Below, piece by piece: positions 59,912-64,000 of a stretch of 64,000 nt of DNA. The translations under genes were made by a program, and so were the position numbers. Each line of letters begins with the position of its first letter. Within the stretch, counting starts at the first letter, position 1. The stretch covers positions 62,001 through 126,000 of the forward strand of contig NZ_PGOI01000002.1 in the NCBI RefSeq assembly GCF_002794355.1, in the 5' to 3' direction. The notes below the pieces were generated by a model. That model did not search any database, was not told where the DNA came from, and saw only the letters and a list, made by a program, of their open reading frames with translations. Source of the DNA: Pseudorhodobacter sp. MZDSW-24AT. Lineage in GTDB: Bacteria > Pseudomonadota > Alphaproteobacteria > Rhodobacterales > Rhodobacteraceae.

Positions 59912-60388
59912 TCAGCTGCGCAGTCCGGTGGCGGACAACAGTCCGCGCCGCTTGGCTTCGTAATAATACCCACGCGAATACCACATGACCGCGCGATCCT
60001 GCGACCCATCGGCCACCATCCATGCCCCGCGCAGATACTTTACCGCGTAACGCAGGTTGGTCTCGGCATCCAAAAGCTGGGCCGGGTCGCCCCGGAACCC
60101 CATCGTCCGTGCGGTTTGCGGGGCGATCTGCATGAGTCCCATATAGATGCCGTTGCGCGCACGTGGGTTGTAGCCGGATTCGCGTTCCACCACGCGGTGC
60201 ACAAGGCTGACGGGCACGTCATATTCGGAAGCGTATTTTTCAATCAAGGCGCGCAGCTCCGGGGTCGCACCCGCATGGGCGCCACCTCCGCCCCCCACAA
60301 AGGACCGGTCCTGATTGCCTCCGCCACAGGCTGACACCACAAGCGCAAGACCAAGCGTCAAGGCCGCGCGGCGGGAGATCAGGGGCAT
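59912..60388 (-). CDS. Lipoprotein lytic transglycosylase (SLT domain)
   Basis: Small lytic transglycosylase of 158 residues that cleaves glycan strands. Signal with lipobox: SRRAALTLGLALVVSACGGG, lipid on Cys21 region. The SLT domain has the catalytic Glu in VHRVVERESGYNPRARNG, then YMGLMQIAPQTARTMGF and NLRYAVKYLRGAW. ATG 60388 is chosen at the start of the signal peptide, though the frame is open further. It follows the aminomutase-like gene's upstream side with six bases between them. Confidence 0.92.
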   Translation of the reverse strand: MPLISRRAALTLGLALVVSACGGGNQDRSFVGGGGGAHAGATPELRALIEKYASEYDVPVSLVHRVVERESGYNPRARNGIYMGLMQIAPQTARTMGFRGDPAQLLDAETNLRYAVKYLRGAWMVADGSQDRAVMWYSRGYYYEAKRRGLLSATGLRS

Positions 60389-60562
60389 GGGTATCGTCCT
60401 TTTTGCCGTGTCTGGGCCTTCTCTATCGCAATTGCGCCTTGCGCTCCAGTCCCGTGCCATCACATGCGCGCAAGGCCGCAGGGGCGCGGTTTAGGACTTA
60501 AGGCGGACTATCGGAACGAAAATTGTGCTGTTAGGGTTTTGAAACAACGTCAAAGGTGCATG

Positions 60563-61273
60563 ATGAGCCTGCACAGCCCGCCGATCCGCCCGACCGATCC
60601 GCCGCGCAGCATGCTGTCGGCGTTTGTCGTGGATGATCACCCGCTGTTTTGCGACGCTTTATCAATGACTTTGAAAGCGGTGGCCGGAATCGCGCGCATC
60701 GAAACCGCCGACCGTCTGGAAGATGCGATCGCGCGGTTGGAATGCGGGCCGATGCCGGATGTCGTTGTTCTGGATCTTAACCTGCCCGACGTGGATGGGC
60801 TGGATGGCTTGATCCGTCTGAAATCGGTCGTCGGCGCCGTGCCGGTGGTTGTGGTCTCGTCCTTGGCTGACAACAGGGTGGTGAGCGCGGCCCTGCGGGC
60901 GGGTGCCGCCGGATTTGTGCCCAAACATTCGCATCGCGAGGTGTTTCGCGCCGCTTTCGAGTCTATCCGGCACGGCGCGATCTATCACCCGGAAGGGTAT
61001 GTTCCCCAAAACGACCCAAAGGCTCCGGCCAGCCAGCGCGAAGAGGCCGTGGCGCGTTTGTCGCTGCTGACACGGCAACAGGCACGGATTCTGCAACTGA
61101 TCTGCGAAGGCAAGCTGAACAAACAGATTGCATATGAGTTGACCATCGCTGAAACGACGGTGAAGGCGCATGTCACGGCGATCATGCGCAAATTGGGCGT
61201 GCAAAGCCGCACGCAGGCAGTTCTCATCGCGCGTGGGGCCAGCTTTGACAGCCTGATGCCCGAAGGTGATTGA
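60563..61273 (+). CDS. LuxR-family response regulator
   Basis: Two-component regulator of 236 residues. Receiver domain: AFVVDDHPLFCDALSMTLKAV (acidic pocket), phosphoacceptor Asp in DVVVLDLNLPDVDGLDGL, and Lys in AAGFVPKHSHREVF. LuxR-type helix-turn-helix: LTRQQARILQLICEGKLNKQIAYELTIAETTVKAHVTAIMRKLGVQSRTQAVL. AAAGG is six bases before ATG 60563; ATG 60560 is adjacent. It precedes a FIST protein and a histidine kinase, the likely sensory partners. Confidence 0.93.
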   Translation: MSLHSPPIRPTDPPRSMLSAFVVDDHPLFCDALSMTLKAVAGIARIETADRLEDAIARLECGPMPDVVVLDLNLPDVDGLDGLIRLKSVVGAVPVVVVSSLADNRVVSAALRAGAAGFVPKHSHREVFRAAFESIRHGAIYHPEGYVPQNDPKAPASQREEAVARLSLLTRQQARILQLICEGKLNKQIAYELTIAETTVKAHVTAIMRKLGVQSRTQAVLIARGASFDSLMPEGD

Positions 61274-61328
61274 ACCGCTTGCCCTACGCCCTTCGCCAGC
61301 CTAGCGTGACGGCATGAGAGGGCCGGGC

Positions 61329-62486
61329 ATGCACGACATCAAGGCCGGGACAGGCGGGAAGGCGGTGCTGACGACGGCATCGGTTCTGGCCAATGCGCAG
61401 GATGCGGCACAGCAGTTGCATCACGCCTTGGGGGAAGGACCTTTTGCGCGGATCGTCGTTTTTGTATCGCCTGACGCGGACCTGCCCCGCCTCTGCGCGG
61501 ATCTGGGCAAGCTCTACCCGCTTGGCCTTGTGATCGGCTGCACCACAGCAGGCGAGATTTCGAGCGGCGGCTATGTCGAAGGAGAGATCTTGGCGGTGGG
61601 CTTTCCGGCGGCCCATTTTCGCACCGATTGTCTGGTGATCGAGGACCTTACGAATCTGAACGCCCATGCCCTGATCGGGGATCTGATTCGCGCCAGAACT
61701 GCGTTGCAGCAAGACTGTCCGGCATGGGATCATGAATTCGCCTTCATGATGGTCGATGGCCTTTCCACCCGTGAAGACGATCTTGCCGCAGCCCTTGCTC
61801 CGGGCTTGGGGCCGGTGCCGCTTTTTGGCGGTTCGGCGGCAGATGGCGTGCGCTTTGGGCGGACGCATGTGATCTGGCAAGGCCGTGCGCTGAGCAACGC
61901 GGCGGTTGTCCTGCTGGTGCGCAGCGATTGCCGGGTGCGGGTGTTCAACTTGGATCATCTTGTGCCAACCGACCAGCGCATGGTGGTGACTCAGGCCGAT
62001 CCGGCACGGCGCGTGGTGCGCCAGATCAATGCAGAGCCCGCCGCGCAGGAATATGCGCGGCTTTTGGGCAAGGATCCGGCCCAGTTGACCACCTTTACCT
62101 TTGCCGCGCATCCCGTCGTGGTGCGCGTGGGGGGAAGACACCATGTCCGCGCCATTCAGCGGATGGAGCCCAATGGCGACCTCGTGTTCTTTTCGGCGAT
62201 CGATGAAGGTTTGGTGCTGACGCTGGCCGAGCCTCAGGACATGGTGTCCCATCTGGACCGCGAACTTGCGCGCCTGTCCGATCATGGTGCGCCTGCCGCG
62301 ATTCTGGCTTGCGACTGCATCTTGCGACGGATGGAAGCGCAGGAAAAGCAGATGTCGGTGGCGCTGTCGGCGGTGCTGCGTGCGCACCATGTGGTGGGTT
62401 TTTCCACCTATGGCGAGCAATGGAACTCGATGCATGTGAACCAGACGATGACCGGGGTGGCAATCTATCCGCCAGACCTCCGATGA
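61329..62486 (+). CDS. FIST-domain sensor protein (NosP-like)
   Basis: Protein of 385 residues with the FIST N and C domains, which sense small ligands. Seen: LYPLGLVIGCTTAGEISSGGYVEGEILAVGF, FAFMMVDGLSTREDDLAAAL, GPVPLFGGSAADGVRFGRTHVIWQGRAL, and AILACDCILRRMEAQEKQ. In Pseudomonas the haem-binding FIST protein NosP controls the kinase NahK encoded beside it; the same pairing is seen here. ATG 61314 is an alternative start. Its stop overlaps the kinase start (ATGA). Confidence 0.88.
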   Translation: MHDIKAGTGGKAVLTTASVLANAQDAAQQLHHALGEGPFARIVVFVSPDADLPRLCADLGKLYPLGLVIGCTTAGEISSGGYVEGEILAVGFPAAHFRTDCLVIEDLTNLNAHALIGDLIRARTALQQDCPAWDHEFAFMMVDGLSTREDDLAAALAPGLGPVPLFGGSAADGVRFGRTHVIWQGRALSNAAVVLLVRSDCRVRVFNLDHLVPTDQRMVVTQADPARRVVRQINAEPAAQEYARLLGKDPAQLTTFTFAAHPVVVRVGGRHHVRAIQRMEPNGDLVFFSAIDEGLVLTLAEPQDMVSHLDRELARLSDHGAPAAILACDCILRRMEAQEKQMSVALSAVLRAHHVVGFSTYGEQWNSMHVNQTMTGVAIYPPDLR

Positions 62487-64000
62487 TCGAGTCGCTGATC
62501 AACCCCGCAGATCCGCCAGAGCGGCAGATGCAAAAGTTGATGACGATTGCGCAGGTCTTGATGCGCCGGGTAGAGGCCGACACGGATGACAACGGTGCCG
62601 CCTACGCGCAGTTTCAACGGGCAGCGATGCTGGAAGATCAGGTGCGTGACCGGACACGCGATCTGGAGCGCGCCTTGGACCTTTTGAATGAGTCCAACGC
62701 TCGGTTGGGTGAAGCGACGCGCAGTGCCGAGGCTGCTCGCCAGAACCTCGCCAATGCCATCGAGACGATCCAAGAGGGGTTTGCGCTTTTCGATGCAGAT
62801 GATGTGCTGGTGCTGTGCAATTCGCGCTTTGGCATGCATATGGAGGATATCCGTGACGATCTGCGCCCGGGCCTGAGCTTTTCGGCCTATGTTGACCGGG
62901 TCAGCCACTCCCGCTTTCTGGAATTGCCAGAACGCGACACACCCGAAGACTGGGCGATCCGGCGCAAGCGGCGGCATCAGGACAGGCATGTCATCTTTAA
63001 CGTTCGGATGATCTGGGATCGCTGGGTGCAAGTGAGCGAGCATCGCACGGCCGATGGCGGCACGGTGATCTTGCAGACCGATGTGACCGACATCATCCGC
63101 AGCGAGCGTCAGGAACGCGGGAAGCTCTTGGATGATCAGGCCCGGATGATCCGCGCAACACTGGACCACATCAATCAGGGTGTCTCGATCTTTGATGCCT
63201 CTGCTTGCTTGGTCGGGTGGAATGCGCGGCTTGGGCAATTGTTATCGATCCCGGTGGCGCGATTCCGGGTCGGGGCTTCGTTTGATTATCTTCTGCAACG
63301 GTTTCGGGAAGAAATCACGCTGTCGGACGGGATGACGGATGCCCAGCTGGAGGCTTGGGTAAAGGCGCGGCCCGGGCGCCACCCGCTTTCCTTTGAAGTG
63401 CGGCGTGGAAGCGATCTGATTCTGGCCGTCTTCGCGCAGGAGATGCCCGACGGCGGCTTTGTGATGAGCTTTACCGACGTGACCGCCGAGCGCGCCGCCA
63501 TCGAAGCGCTGAGCCGCGCCAATGAAACGCTTGAGGCCCGCGTGATGGACCGCACGCTGGAGCTGGAGGACGCCTTGGCCCATGCCGAGCGGGCCAATGC
63601 CAGCCGCTCGCGCTTTGTGGCGGCAGCCAGCCATGATCTGTTGCAGCCGTTGTCGGCTGCAAAGCTCTTCATTGCCAGCATCGGCGGAGAGGGAGTGCCA
63701 GCCGAAGCGCTGGAGGCTTTGGAAAAGGCTCAGAATGCGCTGATCTCGGTCGAGGGCATTCTGGATGCGCTGCTCGACATCTCGAAGCTGGAGTCGGGAC
63801 GTGCTGCGGTTTCGGTGGGGCAGGTGGCACTGCACCCGATCCTCACGCAACTTGCCGCCGAGTTCAGTGCCATCGCCGCCGCCAAGGGCCTGCGCCTGAC
63901 CGTGCGGCCCAGCGAGGCCGTGGTGATGACAGATCCCGCCTATCTGCGGCGCATCCTGCAAAACCTGATCGGCAATGCCATTCGCTACACCGAAACAGGC
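62483..64000 (+). CDS. PAS-domain sensor histidine kinase (NahK-like), 3' end beyond window
   Basis: The first 506 residues of a large soluble kinase. After an N-terminal coiled coil (AAMLEDQVRDRTRDLERALDLL) come two PAS domains (NAIETIQEGFALFDADDVLVLCN; ATLDHINQGVSIFDASACLVGWN), a second coiled coil, and the phosphoacceptor H-box FVAAASHDLLQPLSAAKLF. The N-box LRRILQNLIGNAIRYTETG is reached at the window end. HDLLQPL and the two PAS domains fit NahK-type hybrid kinases, which continue with one or two receiver domains. No membrane segment is seen. Confidence 0.92.
   Translation, partial: MIESLINPADPPERQMQKLMTIAQVLMRRVEADTDDNGAAYAQFQRAAMLEDQVRDRTRDLERALDLLNESNARLGEATRSAEAARQNLANAIETIQEGFALFDADDVLVLCNSRFGMHMEDIRDDLRPGLSFSAYVDRVSHSRFLELPERDTPEDWAIRRKRRHQDRHVIFNVRMIWDRWVQVSEHRTADGGTVILQTDVTDIIRSERQERGKLLDDQARMIRATLDHINQGVSIFDASACLVGWNARLGQLLSIPVARFRVGASFDYLLQRFREEITLSDGMTDAQLEAWVKARPGRHPLSFEVRRGSDLILAVFAQEMPDGGFVMSFTDVTAERAAIEALSRANETLEARVMDRTLELEDALAHAERANASRSRFVAAASHDLLQPLSAAKLFIASIGGEGVPAEALEALEKAQNALISVEGILDALLDISKLESGRAAVSVGQVALHPILTQLAAEFSAIAAAKGLRLTVRPSEAVVMTDPAYLRRILQNLIGNAIRYTETG

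Noticed and set aside
1-64000. CRISPR arrays, insertion sequences, rRNA genes
   Set aside because: No regularly spaced repeats, transposase genes with terminal repeats, or rRNA sequence were seen.

Overview
The window is a GC-rich chromosomal segment of an alphaproteobacterium, most likely a member of the Rhodobacteraceae (Roseobacter/Rhodobacter group). This rests on gene content and gene order recognised by eye: argS-SPOR-nagZ-scpA-scpB, zwf-pgl-pgi, a split methionine-synthase type operon with an ASKHA/ferredoxin activator, a holin-associated muramidase with its holin, and aroK-aroB after a XerD-type recombinase. The species cannot be named from the sequence alone.

Layout. 1-8.8 kb: cell-wall and housekeeping genes on the plus strand (murI, ccmE, a muramidase/holin pair, argS, a SPOR protein, nagZ, scpA, scpB, an HNH nuclease). 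8.9-13.8 kb: a MYG1-like hydrolase, then zwf-pgl-pgi, the entry to the Entner-Doudoroff/pentose phosphate routes, preceded by a perfect 14-bp operator-like palindrome. 13.8-17.4 kb: ridA, tRNA-Gly, a flavoprotein, and an ECF sigma/anti-sigma/fasciclin set resembling mycobacterial SigK/RskA/MPT70-83. 17.4-22.1 kb: a minus-strand operon for methyl-folate/corrinoid chemistry (methylene-THF reductase, methyl-THF:corrinoid methyltransferase, corrinoid-reactivating ASKHA protein), with a group of four short hairpins sharing a CTGCG/CGCAG loop; a fifth copy lies at 24.2 kb. 22.3-38.4 kb: ppx/gppA, rlmE, envelope genes (DUF882 protein, L,D-transpeptidase, lpxD-acp-KAS, IalB-like), a HerA-like ATPase, a CNNM-type transporter, xerD, a secreted protein with a 45-aa membrane protein overlapping its start, and aroK-aroB.

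38,540-57,479 is an integrated phage-like element of about 18.9 kb, bounded by a perfect 20-bp repeat whose right copy is the 3' end of tRNA-Gln(TTG). It encodes an integrase, portal, a fused prohead protease-capsid protein, connectors, terminase, tail chaperones, a lambda-I-like tail protein and a tape measure. I see no replication genes, repressor, major tail tube, tail tip or lysis genes, and the module order is unusual (terminase near the right end). Several genes look like cargo, notably an AT-rich island at 45.9-48.1 kb with a frame-interrupted membrane protein gene facing a long coiled-coil protein with two membrane segments. It may be a decayed prophage or a capsid-encoding satellite.

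After tRNA-Gln come chromosomal genes again: a BaiN/YhiN-like flavoprotein, a lysine 2,3-aminomutase-like radical SAM enzyme, a small lipoprotein transglycosylase, and a signalling set (LuxR-type response regulator, FIST-domain sensor, PAS histidine kinase cut by the window end) resembling the NosP/NahK nitric-oxide pathway.
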